From: Planctomycetota bacterium
GTDB taxonomy: Bacteria; Planctomycetota; UBA1135; GCA-002686595
Direction of reading: 5' to 3'
Assembly: GCA_026692665.1 (NCBI GenBank)
Contig: JAPLOF010000016.1
Location: 1 to 52,853 of the forward strand
Length of the DNA: 52,853 nt
The notes beneath the pieces were generated by a model. It did no database searches. It was not told the origin of the DNA and was given only the letters and a program-made list of their open reading frames with translations. Positions 26,245-34,073 of the stretch are shown here, one piece after another (within the stretch, counting starts at the first letter, position 1; every line of letters begins with the position of its first letter). The translations under genes and the position numbers were made by a program.

Positions 26245-26685
26245 ATGGCCGCACGCCGATCCCAGCCCGAACCTGAGCGCGCACCCCAGCCGGGTCCGAC
26301 GCTGCGCCACAACCCGTTCGCGGCGTTGAAGGGCGGCGCTGTGACACCGAGCTCGAGTCTCGAGAACGCGTCGCCGACGCCGGTGCACGAGCCCGAGCGC
26401 GAGAAGCGTGCGAAGACTGGCGAGAAGCAGTCCAAGCCCGTCGTGCACGCCGCGATCGTCGTGCGGCGCGAGAAGAAGGGGCGGGGCGGCAAGGCGGTCA
26501 CGCTCGCCGAGGGTCCGGGGCTCGCCGGGCGCGACCTCGAGGCGCTCGCCCGCGAGCTGGCGAAGTCTCTCGGCGCGGGCGCGCGCGTCGAGGACGGCGC
26601 CATCGTCGTGCAGGGTGAGCAGACCGATCGTCTGGTCGCGCAACTCGAACAACGCGGATTCAGCGGCATCGTGCGCGGGAACTGA
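26245..26685 (+). CDS. eIF1/SUI1-like translation factor
   Basis: This 146-residue protein ends in a SUI1/YciH domain: VVRREKKGRGGKAVTLAEG, LEALARELAKSLGAGARV, EDGAIVVQGEQTDRLVAQLE and GFSGIVRGN. The first 60 residues are Pro/Ser-rich and likely disordered. Bacterial SUI1 proteins (YciH) bind the 30S subunit and influence initiation fidelity. It stands 7 bp upstream of prfC, and both act on the ribosome, so this is probably a small translation operon. Confidence 0.9.
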   Translation: MAARRSQPEPERAPQPGPTLRHNPFAALKGGAVTPSSSLENASPTPVHEPEREKRAKTGEKQSKPVVHAAIVVRREKKGRGGKAVTLAEGPGLAGRDLEALARELAKSLGAGARVEDGAIVVQGEQTDRLVAQLEQRGFSGIVRGN

Positions 26686-26692
26686 ACGACAC

Positions 26693-28306
26693 ATGGCTTC
26701 CCTCACCACGGAGATCGCGCGCCGCCGCACGTTGGCCATCATCAGCCACCCCGACGCCGGCAAGACCACGCTGACGGAGAAGCTGCTCCTGTACGGCGGC
26801 GCGCTGCAGATGGCCGGCTCCGTGCGCGCGCGCAAGGGCCAGCGCTCGACGACGTCCGACTGGATGGAGCTCGAGAAGCAACGCGGCATCTCGATCAGCT
26901 CGACCGTTCTGCAGTTCGACTACGACGGCTACCGCGTCAATCTTCTCGACACGCCGGGCCACAAGGACTTCAGCGAGGACACGTACCGCGTCCTCACGGC
27001 CGTCGACGCGGCCGTCATGGTCATCGACGGCGGCAAGGGCATCGAGAGCCAGACGCGCAAGCTGTTCGAGGTGTGCGCGCGCCGCGGCATCCCGATCTTC
27101 ACGTTCATGAACAAGTTCGACCGGCCGGCGAAGGATCCGCTGGAGCTGCTGGACGAGCTCGAGCGCGTGCTGGGCATCGGCGCGTGCGCGATGAACTGGC
27201 CGCTCGGCGACGGCGTCGCGTTCAAGGGCGTGTACGACCGCGAAACGCGACTGATGCACATGTTCGAGCGCGTTCCGAGCGGCAAGTACGTCACGCCGAC
27301 CGAGACGTCGGGCCTGCTCGACCCGCAAGTGCGCGAGAAGCTGGGCGATCAGCTCTTCGATCGCGTGAAGGGCGAGATCGAGATGATCGAGGGCGCGGGC
27401 CACGCGTTCGATGCGCAGGCCGTGCTGGCCGGCAAGCTGACGCCGGTCTTCTTCGGTTCGGGCGTCAACAACTTCGGCGTGCAGCTCCTGCTCGACAACT
27501 TCCTGCGCTACAGCTCGCCGCCGACCGCGCGGAAGAGCGTCGACCGCGTCGTCGAGCCCGACGAGGAGACGTTCTCGGCCTTCGTGTTCAAGATCCAGGC
27601 GAACATGGACCCGATGCACCGCGACCGCATCGCGTTCGCGCGCATCGTGTCGGGCCGCTTCGAGCGCGACATGCCCGTCATCCACGCGCAGTCGAAGAAG
27701 AAGGTGCGGCTGTCGAGCGCGCACAAGCTGTTCGGCCGCGATCGCGAGATCATCGACGAAGCCGTCGCCGGCGACGTCATCGGCATCGTCGGCGGGATGG
27801 AGTACGGGATCGGCGACACGCTCACGCAGGACCCGAAGATCTCGTACGCCGAGATCCCGCGGTTCGCGCCCGAGCGGTTCGCGCTGCTGCACAACCCGCA
27901 GACGTCCAAGTTCAAGCAGTTCCGCGAGGGCCTGCGGCAGCTCCTGCAGGAAGGCGTCGTGCAGGCCTACGAGCTCGAGAACTCCGCCGCGAAGGTGCCG
28001 CTGCTCGCGGCGGTCGGCGAGCTGCAGTTCGAGGTTCTCCAGTACCGCCTGCAGAGCGAATACAACGCGGAATCTCGGCTGGAATCGAAGCCCTGGACGC
28101 TCGCGCGCTGGTGGCGTCCGAAGCCCGGGGTCGAGGAGAAGCCGATCACCTGGCCAACCGGCTCCGCGCTCGCGGTCGATCCCGAAGGCGGCCGGATCAT
28201 CCTGATCGAGGAAGCCTGGCAGTTCGAGTATTTCCGCGAGCGCCATCCGCACGTGGAGCTCGCGACGGAGCCGTTCCGCGACGCCGTGGCCGTGCGTGCC
28301 ACCTGA
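26693..28306 (+). CDS. prfC: Peptide chain release factor 3
   Basis: This 537-residue GTPase is RF3, which removes RF1/RF2 from the ribosome after termination. The G motifs are intact: IISHPDAGKTTLTEKLLLYG (P-loop), DWMELEKQRGISISSTVLQF (switch I with T-S-D-W), NLLDTPGHKDFSEDTYRVL (switch II), FMNKFDRPAKDPLELLDE (NKxD). Domain II (AFVFKIQANMDPMHRDRIAF) and domain III (VGELQFEVLQYRLQSEYNA) are typical. Length is close to the E. coli 529. It is convergent with the next gene, with only 9 bp between the stops. Confidence 0.97.
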   Translation: MASLTTEIARRRTLAIISHPDAGKTTLTEKLLLYGGALQMAGSVRARKGQRSTTSDWMELEKQRGISISSTVLQFDYDGYRVNLLDTPGHKDFSEDTYRVLTAVDAAVMVIDGGKGIESQTRKLFEVCARRGIPIFTFMNKFDRPAKDPLELLDELERVLGIGACAMNWPLGDGVAFKGVYDRETRLMHMFERVPSGKYVTPTETSGLLDPQVREKLGDQLFDRVKGEIEMIEGAGHAFDAQAVLAGKLTPVFFGSGVNNFGVQLLLDNFLRYSSPPTARKSVDRVVEPDEETFSAFVFKIQANMDPMHRDRIAFARIVSGRFERDMPVIHAQSKKKVRLSSAHKLFGRDREIIDEAVAGDVIGIVGGMEYGIGDTLTQDPKISYAEIPRFAPERFALLHNPQTSKFKQFREGLRQLLQEGVVQAYELENSAAKVPLLAAVGELQFEVLQYRLQSEYNAESRLESKPWTLARWWRPKPGVEEKPITWPTGSALAVDPEGGRIILIEEAWQFEYFRERHPHVELATEPFRDAVAVRAT

Positions 28307-28315
28307 CCGCGGAGT

Positions 28316-29821
28316 TCAGCGCACCGCGCCCACCTGGGATTCGTCCGCGTGCGGCGCGCGCTCGGCGAGGTCGCGCAGCTGTGCCTGCCACTTCGAGCGG
28401 AAGTGCCCCTGTAGCGCGAAGATGTTGTCCAGTTCGAGCGTGTCGCTCTTGACGTCGAACATCTCGAACTGGTCGTCGCCGGCCGTGTAGACGAGCTTGT
28501 AGCGCTCATCGCGCAGTGCCAGCACCGACGACGGCGCCTGCGGTGGGTGGACCTCGGCCATGACCAGTCGCTCACCGCCACGCAGGAGCGACAGACCCTC
28601 CGCGTTCGGGAGGCGATCCTCCCCGAACATCTCGAGCAGCGTGGGTGCCAGGTCGATCACGCGCACGACGTCCAAGCGACGCTTCGCGAGCTCGGCCCGG
28701 GCCCCGTCGTTCAGGATCGGCTTGATGACGAGGGGGACCCGCAAGACCGAATCCGCCAGCGATGCTCCGTGCCCGAGCTGGCCGTGTTCCCCGAGTGATT
28801 CCGCATGCGGTGCCACGAGCACGATGCACGTCCGGTCGTACTGACCGTTGCGTTCGAGTGCGGCGACGAGCTCGCCGATCGCGGCGTCGACGGCCTCGAC
28901 CTCGAGGTTGTACCGGCTGCGCGACTCCGCCAGGTCAGGCACGTCGTGCACGAAGGCGACGAGATCGATCTCGGCTTCGACCGGACCGTAGGCCTCGAAC
29001 GAAGTGCTGAAGGACCGCGTGGTCTTGCCCGTCACGCCTCGTCCGGCCTTCGTGTCGAGGGGCGTGCCGCCACGGAACGCGTCGACTCGCTCCACGACGA
29101 AGTCCTCGTCGCCGCGGAACTCCACGGTGTGCTTGCCCGGCGGCACGTGAATGGTGCGCTTCCACGTGCCCGGATCCGACGTGCCGATCCGATCGACCTG
29201 CTTGCCGTCGACGAGCACGGAAGCCGTGCGGTCCGCCGTCCCATGCGAGGCGTAGGGCGCCGTCGGATCGGCATACTGCACGAACGCGAACCACGGCGTG
29301 TCCTGGTTGGCGCGTTCGAGCATCGGCACGATCTCGCCGTTGATCTCGCTCGCTGGCGGCGCTTCGTGCGGGTGCGTGCGATCGAGGTGGAAGCCGCGGT
29401 CGATCCCCTGACCCGGGCTCTGCGATCGGACGTCCGGCGATCCGAAGACGCCGAACGTCTGCCAGCCCGCCGCTCGGAGGTGCTCCTGCAGGAGCGTGAC
29501 GTCTCCGTCGATCGCCTGGCCGTCCACGCGGACGCGGCTCGAGGAGGGTGTCCGACCGGTGAGCAGCGCGGCAGTCGCCGGCAAGGTCGCCGAGCTGTGA
29601 CCGAAGCACCACGCGAAGTCGATGCCCGAGCCCGCGAGCCGCTGGATGTTCGGGGTCTTCGGCGCGCCCAGTGCCGGGCGCAAGGCATCCAGGCGAAGCC
29701 CGTCGACCGCGATCACGAGGAGGTTCTTGGGCGGGTCTGGAGCGAAGAGCGAACAACTGGGCCCAAACACGGCCGCGGCCGAGGCGGCTGCTGCGATGAC
29801 GAGCCAGGGACGGATGCGCAC
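28316..29821 (-). CDS. AlkP/sulfatase-fold lipoprotein with altered active site
   Basis: This 501-residue protein has a lipoprotein signal (ASAAAVFGPSCSLF) and the alkaline phosphatase/sulfatase fold. The start is NLLVIAVDGLRLDALRP and the catalytic block is FGHSSATLPATAALLTGRTP. True sulfatases have C/S-x-P-x-R there with formylglycine; this protein has Thr and lacks the Arg. The metal block reads VLVAPHAESLGEHGQLGHG, where the usual Asp of D-H-G-E is Pro. The middle holds a beta-rich insert (GTWKRTIHVPPGKHTVEF). It may be a phosphodiesterase-like relative with a Thr nucleophile or a non-catalytic protein. The GTG start is divergent from the selenoprotein gene. Confidence 0.85.
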   Translation of the reverse strand: MRIRPWLVIAAAASAAAVFGPSCSLFAPDPPKNLLVIAVDGLRLDALRPALGAPKTPNIQRLAGSGIDFAWCFGHSSATLPATAALLTGRTPSSSRVRVDGQAIDGDVTLLQEHLRAAGWQTFGVFGSPDVRSQSPGQGIDRGFHLDRTHPHEAPPASEINGEIVPMLERANQDTPWFAFVQYADPTAPYASHGTADRTASVLVDGKQVDRIGTSDPGTWKRTIHVPPGKHTVEFRGDEDFVVERVDAFRGGTPLDTKAGRGVTGKTTRSFSTSFEAYGPVEAEIDLVAFVHDVPDLAESRSRYNLEVEAVDAAIGELVAALERNGQYDRTCIVLVAPHAESLGEHGQLGHGASLADSVLRVPLVIKPILNDGARAELAKRRLDVVRVIDLAPTLLEMFGEDRLPNAEGLSLLRGGERLVMAEVHPPQAPSSVLALRDERYKLVYTAGDDQFEMFDVKSDTLELDNIFALQGHFRSKWQAQLRDLAERAPHADESQVGAVR

Positions 29822-30004
29822 GATGGGGGTTCCCCTGCGAACTGGAACGGACTTCTCGGTCGGCGAGGACTGCCACCACGCCGGTTCTTACCTTGTCGCA
29901 ATGTGGCCGGACCGGTCTTGAGGCCACCTCGGCACATCCTCCGGGCGCCCCCTGGGAGGTCCGGTCCAGGCTCGTCAGACTCTCCGCGCCCGAACGGCGC
30001 CCCC

Positions 30005-30403
30005 ATGACCACGCAACGACCCCATCCCCACTTCGACGACCGCGGAACCCTGGACTGGCATACGCGCCTGGGCGACGCCCTGGCGCAGGCCCGACGCGAG
30101 AAGAAGAACGTCTTCATCGAGCTCGGGCGTGAAGCCTGAGGCCAATGCCGCTCCCTCGTGCAGGGAGTCGTTCCGCGGCCCGACGTCGCCCCGCTGCTGC
30201 AGCAGCACTTCGTCGCGTTGGCGGCGGACGCCGACGACACCGAGCGCGAAGTCGAGGAGCTCGCGATGAACCTCGAGGACGCGATGATGCTGCCGTTCGT
30301 CCTGTTCGTGGACGCCGACGGGAAGTTCGTCGACGGGTTCTCGGGGTCCATCAACCCGGTCCTGTTCGCATCCACGCTGAAGCGCATCTCGGGCGCGACC
30401 TGA
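30005..30403 (+). CDS. Thioredoxin-fold selenoprotein (UxxC motif)
   Basis: The frame from the ATG at 30005 to the TGA at 30401-30403 contains one in-frame TGA, codon 45 (30137-30139). Reading it as selenocysteine (U) gives a 132-residue thioredoxin-fold protein. The residues before it are KKNVFIELGREA, then U-G-Q-C-R-S-L-V. After it come a helical part and MLPFVLFVDADGKFVDGFSG, which holds the Pro expected in the thioredoxin cis-proline loop. Cys-containing relatives have E-A/W-C-x-x-C here, so U sits at the attacking Cys position. A hairpin of SECIS type follows the UGA. It lacks a signal peptide and is probably a cytosolic redox enzyme. It lies 22 bp upstream of purH and may share its transcript. 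A nonsense mutation of a Cys codon is the alternative. Confidence 0.85.
30137..30169 (+). promoter_or_regulatory. UGA codon plus candidate bacterial SECIS hairpin
   Basis: After the in-frame TGA (30137-30139), CTCCCT at 30151-30156 pairs perfectly with AGGGAG at 30162-30167 around the loop CGTGC. The apical loop begins 17 bases after the UGA and has G as its second base. Bacterial SECIS elements are short stem-loops about 16-37 nt downstream of UGA with a G in the first two loop positions, so this fits. The hairpin is within the coding sequence, as in bacteria. Confidence 0.7.
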
Positions 30404-30425
30404 AGCACACCCTGCCGAGCACAGC

Positions 30426-32018
30426 ATGAGCCACCGCATCCAACGGGCGCTGATCAGCGTCTCCGACAAGTCCGGGATCGAGAACTTCGCGCGGCAACTC
30501 GCGCAGCTGGGGGTCGAGATCCTCTCGACCGGCGGTACCTACGCGACGCTGAAGAAGGGCGGCGTGCCCGTGCGCGAGGTCAGCGACCACACGGGCTTCC
30601 CGGAGATGATGGACGGGCGCGTCAAGACGCTGCACCCGAAGGTCCACGGCGGGATCCTCGCGCTGCGCGACGATCCGGCGCACACAGGCGCGATGGCCGA
30701 GCACGGGATCGCGCCCATCGACCTCGTGGTCGTGAACCTCTACCCGTTCGAGGCCACGATCGCGAAGCCCGGCGTCTCGCGCGCCGAGGCCATCGAGAAC
30801 ATCGACATCGGCGGGCCGTCGATGGTGCGCTCGGCGGCGAAGAACCACCGTTTCGTCGGCATCGTCACGGACCCGGCGGACTACGGCCGAGTGCTCGACG
30901 AGATGCAGAAGGGCCGGGGATCCCTTTCGGACGAGTTCCGGCGCGAGCTGGCCGCGAAGGCCTACTCGCTCACCGCTCGCTACGACGCGGCGATCTCGGG
31001 CTGGATGTTCCAGAAGGAGCTGGAGAGCGGCACGACGACGTCACGTTTTCCCGAGAGTTTCGCCCTGGCCGGCACCAAGGTCACCGACCTGCGCTACGGC
31101 GAGAACCCGCACCAGCTGGCCGCGTTCTACAAGATCGGCGGATCCCGCGAGGCTTCGCTCGCCATGGCCGAGGTCAAGAACGGCAAGCAGCTCTCCTACA
31201 ACAACCTGGTGGATCTCGACGCCGCCCTGGCCCTGGCCCGCGAGTTCGACGAGCCCTTCGTCGCCGTGTGCAAGCACAACAACCCGTGCGGCGCGGCGGC
31301 CGCCGGGACGATCGCCGAGGCGCTCGAGGCCGCCTGGGAGGGCGACTCCGTCTCGGCCTTCGGATCCGTGCTTTCGTTCACGCGTCCCGTGGACATCGCG
31401 AGCGCCGAGTTCCTGGTCTCCGGCAACCGGTTCGTGGAGGCGATCGTCGCGCCGGGCTTCGACGAGGACGCGTTCCGCCTGCTGGTCGACAAGCCGAAGT
31501 GGGGCAAGAACGTGCGGCTGCTCGCCATCGGCGATCTCGCCGGATGGGCACGTGACCCGCGCGAGCTCGAAGTGAAGAAGCTCGTCGGCGGGTTCCTCCT
31601 GCAGGAACGCGACCTCGCCGCGGCCGGCGAGGGCGATTGCAAGGTGGCGACGCGACGCAAGCCGACGTCGGACGAGCTCACGAGCCTGCTCTTCGCGGAG
31701 AAGGTGGCGAAGCACGTGAAGTCGAACGCGATCGTGATCGCGAAGGGCACGCGCGTGCTGGGCGTCGGCGCCGGCCAGATGTCGCGCGTCGACTCCGTGC
31801 ACATGGCTGTCAGGAAGAGCGGCGAGCGCGTCGTGGGGGCGGTGCTCGCTTCCGACGCCTTCTTCCCGTTCGCGGACGGACCCGAGCTGGCGATCCAGGC
31901 CGGCGTGACGGCGTTCCTGCAACCGGGCGGTTCGCTGCGCGATGCCGAGGTCGTGGCGGCCTGCGACCGCCACGCGGCCGCGATGGTCTTCACCGGGGCC
32001 CGTCACTTCCGCCACTGA
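30426..32018 (+). CDS. purH: Bifunctional AICAR transformylase / IMP cyclohydrolase
   Basis: This 530-residue enzyme catalyses the last two steps of de novo IMP synthesis in the cytosol. The N-terminal MGS-like cyclohydrolase domain starts with IQRALISVSDKSGIENFARQ and contains LSTGGTYATL, GFPEMMDGRVKTLHPKVHGG and VVVNLYPFEATI. The transformylase domain contains LRYGENPHQLAAFYKIGG, FVAVCKHNNPCGAAAAG (the K-H-x-N-P-C-G catalytic loop) and AGQMSRVDSVHMAVRKSGER. The length is typical. The start lies 22 bp after the selenoprotein stop. An imperfect hairpin follows. Confidence 0.98.
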   Translation: MSHRIQRALISVSDKSGIENFARQLAQLGVEILSTGGTYATLKKGGVPVREVSDHTGFPEMMDGRVKTLHPKVHGGILALRDDPAHTGAMAEHGIAPIDLVVVNLYPFEATIAKPGVSRAEAIENIDIGGPSMVRSAAKNHRFVGIVTDPADYGRVLDEMQKGRGSLSDEFRRELAAKAYSLTARYDAAISGWMFQKELESGTTTSRFPESFALAGTKVTDLRYGENPHQLAAFYKIGGSREASLAMAEVKNGKQLSYNNLVDLDAALALAREFDEPFVAVCKHNNPCGAAAAGTIAEALEAAWEGDSVSAFGSVLSFTRPVDIASAEFLVSGNRFVEAIVAPGFDEDAFRLLVDKPKWGKNVRLLAIGDLAGWARDPRELEVKKLVGGFLLQERDLAAAGEGDCKVATRRKPTSDELTSLLFAEKVAKHVKSNAIVIAKGTRVLGVGAGQMSRVDSVHMAVRKSGERVVGAVLASDAFFPFADGPELAIQAGVTAFLQPGGSLRDAEVVAACDRHAAAMVFTGARHFRH

Positions 32019-32025
32019 GTGAAGT

Positions 32026-32056
32026 GGGGAAAGGCGGGCTTCGCCCCCCGCTTCCC
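32026..32056 (+). terminator. Hairpin after purH
   Basis: GGGGAAAGGCGGGC and GCCCCCCGCTTCCC can fold around a TTC(G) loop as an imperfect GC-rich stem, 7 bases after the stop codon. There is no long T run. Confidence 0.5.
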
Positions 32057-32174
32057 TCCGTCATGCGTTCTGGGGACACGTCGGCAGACCCAACCCGAAC
32101 CCCGTGTGCAGCGCCGCGATTCCGCGGCTCCTGCCAGCGGAGCACCGAGTACATTGACGCGCGGAGGCTTCCCC

Positions 32175-32702
32175 ATGCTCAAGAAGGTCCTGACCGCGCT
32201 CGCCATCTTCATCCTCGTCTTCGTCGTGGTTGGCGCGCTGCTCTCGCGCCAGTACCGCGTCTCTCGCAGCATCGTGGTGAAGGCCGATCCGGCCAAGGTC
32301 CACGCGCTCGTCGCCGACCTCAAGCGCTGGGACGAATGGGCGCCTTGGAAGGAGAGCGACCCGACGATCGTCACGAAGCTCGGTGACGCGACGACCGGTG
32401 TCGGCGCGAACCAGTCGTGGACCGGCGATTCCGGCGGTGGTTGGCTGAAGTTCACGAAGTGCGACCCGGCGAGCGGCATCGCCTACGACATGGCGTTCAA
32501 CGACGGCGGCAAGGACATGCCCGCGAAGAGCTGGATGACCTACTCGCCGGTCGCCGGCGGCACGCAAGTCGAGTGGGGCATGGAGGGCTCGATGGACGTG
32601 CCCGTCGTCGGCGGCTACTTCGCCAAGATGTCCGACTGGATGATGGGCGGCATGTTCCAGTCGGGGCTCGACAAGCTCAAGGCGCGCGCCGAAGGGTCCT
32701 GA
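32175..32702 (+). CDS. SRPBCC (polyketide cyclase-like) membrane-anchored protein
   Basis: This 175-residue protein has an N-terminal membrane helix (VLTALAIFILVFVVVGALLS) and then a START/SRPBCC fold. Signature segments are VSRSIVVKADPAKVHALVAD, LKRWDEWAPWKESDPTI, VGANQSWTGDSGGGW and GGTQVEWGMEGSM, ending in a long helix (FQSGLDKLKARAEGS). This resembles the polyketide_cyc2/AtaL-like group of ligand-binding proteins with unknown ligands. The ATG at 32175 lies directly before the helix. It has its own intergenic space after the purH hairpin and is convergent with the protease gene. Confidence 0.88.
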   Translation: MLKKVLTALAIFILVFVVVGALLSRQYRVSRSIVVKADPAKVHALVADLKRWDEWAPWKESDPTIVTKLGDATTGVGANQSWTGDSGGGWLKFTKCDPASGIAYDMAFNDGGKDMPAKSWMTYSPVAGGTQVEWGMEGSMDVPVVGGYFAKMSDWMMGGMFQSGLDKLKARAEGS

Positions 32703-32767
32703 CGACCGGTCGATTCCCGGCCCGCGAACGCGCGACGCCCGGTGTCCAGCGGCAGGTCACTCGCCGT

Positions 32768-33964
32768 TCACTTCGCTGCGCCGGCCGTCCTCGGTTCGCC
32801 ACGCGTCGGCTCCAGCGCCGCATAGCCGATCCGGTCGAGCCAGTCGTAGACCGCCGCCAGCGGCGTCGCGAGACCCATGTGCGGCACGACCATCGGTCGC
32901 ACCGTGCCGTGGGTGTAGATCTTCGTGAACAGCGCGAGCAGCTCGTGCGTCTCCGCGTCGAAGATGCCCCCGCCCGAGTTGCCGATGTACGTGGGCGCGC
33001 TGATCATCCAATAGCTCTGCCCGTCGACGACGTGGTTCACGTCCGCGATCTCGCCGAACGTGGGGATCGGGTCGTTGCCCAGGGGACAGCCGACGGCGTA
33101 GATGCGCTCGAACACGCGCACGGAACCGAGCTTTTCGCGCGGCGCGAGTCGGGCGCCGCCGTCCATGCGGCTCGTGGTGAGCAGGCGCAGCAGCGCGACG
33201 TCGAGATCCGCGTCGTGTTCGACCAGGTGCGCCGGTTCGGTCCGCGTGCGCTTGCCGGGAGCGTAGACGGTGACGGGGACCTCCGGCGTCGGCGCGTCGG
33301 GGTTCGTGTAGAGATCGCGCACCACGTGCCACGCCGTGAGGACGTACGTGATCGTCTCCCCAGGAACGGTCGACGATTCGCCGGCGAGCATGACGCCCGT
33401 TCCGACCGTCTCTTCGCCCGAGACCTGCACCGTCGGCCCGAGCAGATCGTGCCACAGGCGATCGGGATCGTGTTCGATCTCCCGCTCGACGTGCTGGATG
33501 TCCGTGCGCGCGGTGTCGGCCATGACCTGGGCACGCGAGGCCAGCTCGCCGACCTCGCGCCAGCGCGCATCGACCGACGACGCGAACTCCGCGAAGCGCT
33601 CTTCGATCGCGCGCGGTCCGGCTTCGTCCTCGAGCACCTGCACGCGGGCGATCCACGCGCGCTGCTCGTCCAGGCGGCAGGCCGTCTCGCGCAGGTCGGC
33701 CTCGAGACCGAGGAGGCCGCGCCCGAGCTCGCGCGAGCGCATCGCGGCGCGCGAGAGGTCGTGGATCGCGGTCAACGAGGTGGACAGCGAACTGGAGAGG
33801 TCCTCGACCTGCCGTTCGAGTGCGGCGACGCGTGCCGGATCGTCGACCGGGCGCGACTCGAGAATCGTCAGGCGTCCGCAGAATCCGGCGATCTGGATCG
33901 TGCCGAGCGCAAGCCCGGCTCCGACCGCCGCGCAAGTCCACGGGAAGATCGAGCCCATCCGCAT
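32768..33964 (-). CDS. Membrane-anchored trypsin-like serine protease with coiled coil
   Basis: This 398-residue protein has an N-terminal hydrophobic segment (IFPWTCAAVGAGLALGTIQI), a coiled-coil-like region at about residues 40-165 (VAALERQVEDLSSSLSTSL and LLGLEADLRETACRLDEQ), and a trypsin-like domain. The catalytic triad is visible: His in YVLTAWHVVRD, Asp in EHDADLDVALLRL, Ser in APTYIGNSGGGIFD. There is no PDZ domain, unlike HtrA/DegP. It is probably periplasmic, with the coiled coil giving oligomerisation. It lies 109 bp downstream of the HEAT-cyclophilin gene on the same strand, so a shared role in envelope protein quality control is possible. Confidence 0.9.
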   Translation of the reverse strand: MRMGSIFPWTCAAVGAGLALGTIQIAGFCGRLTILESRPVDDPARVAALERQVEDLSSSLSTSLTAIHDLSRAAMRSRELGRGLLGLEADLRETACRLDEQRAWIARVQVLEDEAGPRAIEERFAEFASSVDARWREVGELASRAQVMADTARTDIQHVEREIEHDPDRLWHDLLGPTVQVSGEETVGTGVMLAGESSTVPGETITYVLTAWHVVRDLYTNPDAPTPEVPVTVYAPGKRTRTEPAHLVEHDADLDVALLRLLTTSRMDGGARLAPREKLGSVRVFERIYAVGCPLGNDPIPTFGEIADVNHVVDGQSYWMISAPTYIGNSGGGIFDAETHELLALFTKIYTHGTVRPMVVPHMGLATPLAAVYDWLDRIGYAALEPTRGEPRTAGAAK

Positions 33965-34073
33965 CGGGGAACCTCTTGGGTCGCTGAGACGGACCGGGGA
34001 GGCCCATCAGGGACAACGAAAGGACATCGGTCCCCAGCCCCGCCGGGCTGAAGCGAATCCGCGCCGCGACGGA

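Noticed and set aside
28805..30004. Long plus-strand frame leading into the selenoprotein
   Set aside because: It is antisense to the sulfatase-fold gene and has the Arg/Val/Asp-rich composition of a shadow frame; only the part from 30005 on looks like protein.
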